This document shows positions 49,602 through 64,000 of a stretch of 64,000 bases of DNA, one piece after another. Within the stretch, counting starts at the first letter, position 1. Each line of letters starts with the position of its first letter. The DNA is from Lanius collurio (lineage: Eukaryota > Chordata > Aves > Passeriformes > Laniidae). The notes below the pieces were generated by a model. The model made no database searches and was not told the DNA's origin. It saw nothing but the letters and a program-made list of their open reading frames with translations. Position numbers and translations under genes: made by a program. The DNA lies in the NCBI GenBank assembly GCA_020086605.1, contig JACBWW010000004.1, positions 29,049,047-29,113,046 on the forward strand. The letters run 5' to 3'.

Positions 49602-64000
<14,399 letters not shown>

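Overview
The window is nuclear DNA from a vertebrate, most likely a bird. It contains three spliced protein-coding genes with GT-AG introns, one GC-rich CpG-island promoter, and several short CR1 LINE fragments, the typical retroposon of birds and other sauropsids. Introns are short (about 1-7 kb). I see no bacterial operons, phage, CRISPR arrays or resistance genes. The gene order ERH (minus), SLC39A9 (plus), PLEKHD1 (plus) matches the conserved block on human 14q24.1, so this is an ordinary syntenic segment. The species cannot be fixed from the sequence alone.

Layout. Bases 1-12.8 kb hold no exon I can support. They should lie between GALNT16 (expected to the left by synteny, not proven here) and the 3' end of ERH, and contain one CR1 fragment, a TG repeat and a 13-bp inverted repeat. 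Bases 12.8-20.1 kb carry ERH on the minus strand: four coding exons, 104 codons plus stop, complete. Bases 19.8-20.9 kb are a CpG island that acts as a shared head-to-head promoter with YY1-, NRF1-, Sp1- and ETS-like motifs. Bases 20.9-35.8 kb carry SLC39A9 (ZIP9) on the plus strand: seven coding exons, 305 codons plus stop, complete, followed by a 3' UTR with several possible poly(A) signals. Bases 36.8-49.7 kb are intergenic, with three CR1 fragments and a pair of p53-type half-sites. Bases 49.74-64 kb hold the first five coding exons of PLEKHD1 (PH domain and start of the coiled coil); the gene runs off the right edge.

Functions. ERH is a tiny, almost invariant nuclear dimer used in RNA processing. 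ZIP9 is a Golgi and plasma-membrane zinc transporter, also reported as a membrane androgen receptor. PLEKHD1 is a PH plus coiled-coil protein of poorly known role. The three do not form a pathway. ERH and SLC39A9 probably share a housekeeping promoter.

The most unusual signals are: a second copy, in PLEKHD1 intron 4, of the polypyrimidine/acceptor segment that precedes PLEKHD1 exon 4; two perfect p53 half-sites 12 bp apart upstream of PLEKHD1; two perfect short inverted repeats; and a histidine-rich ZIP9 loop that appears shorter than in mammals. No clear new biological system was found.
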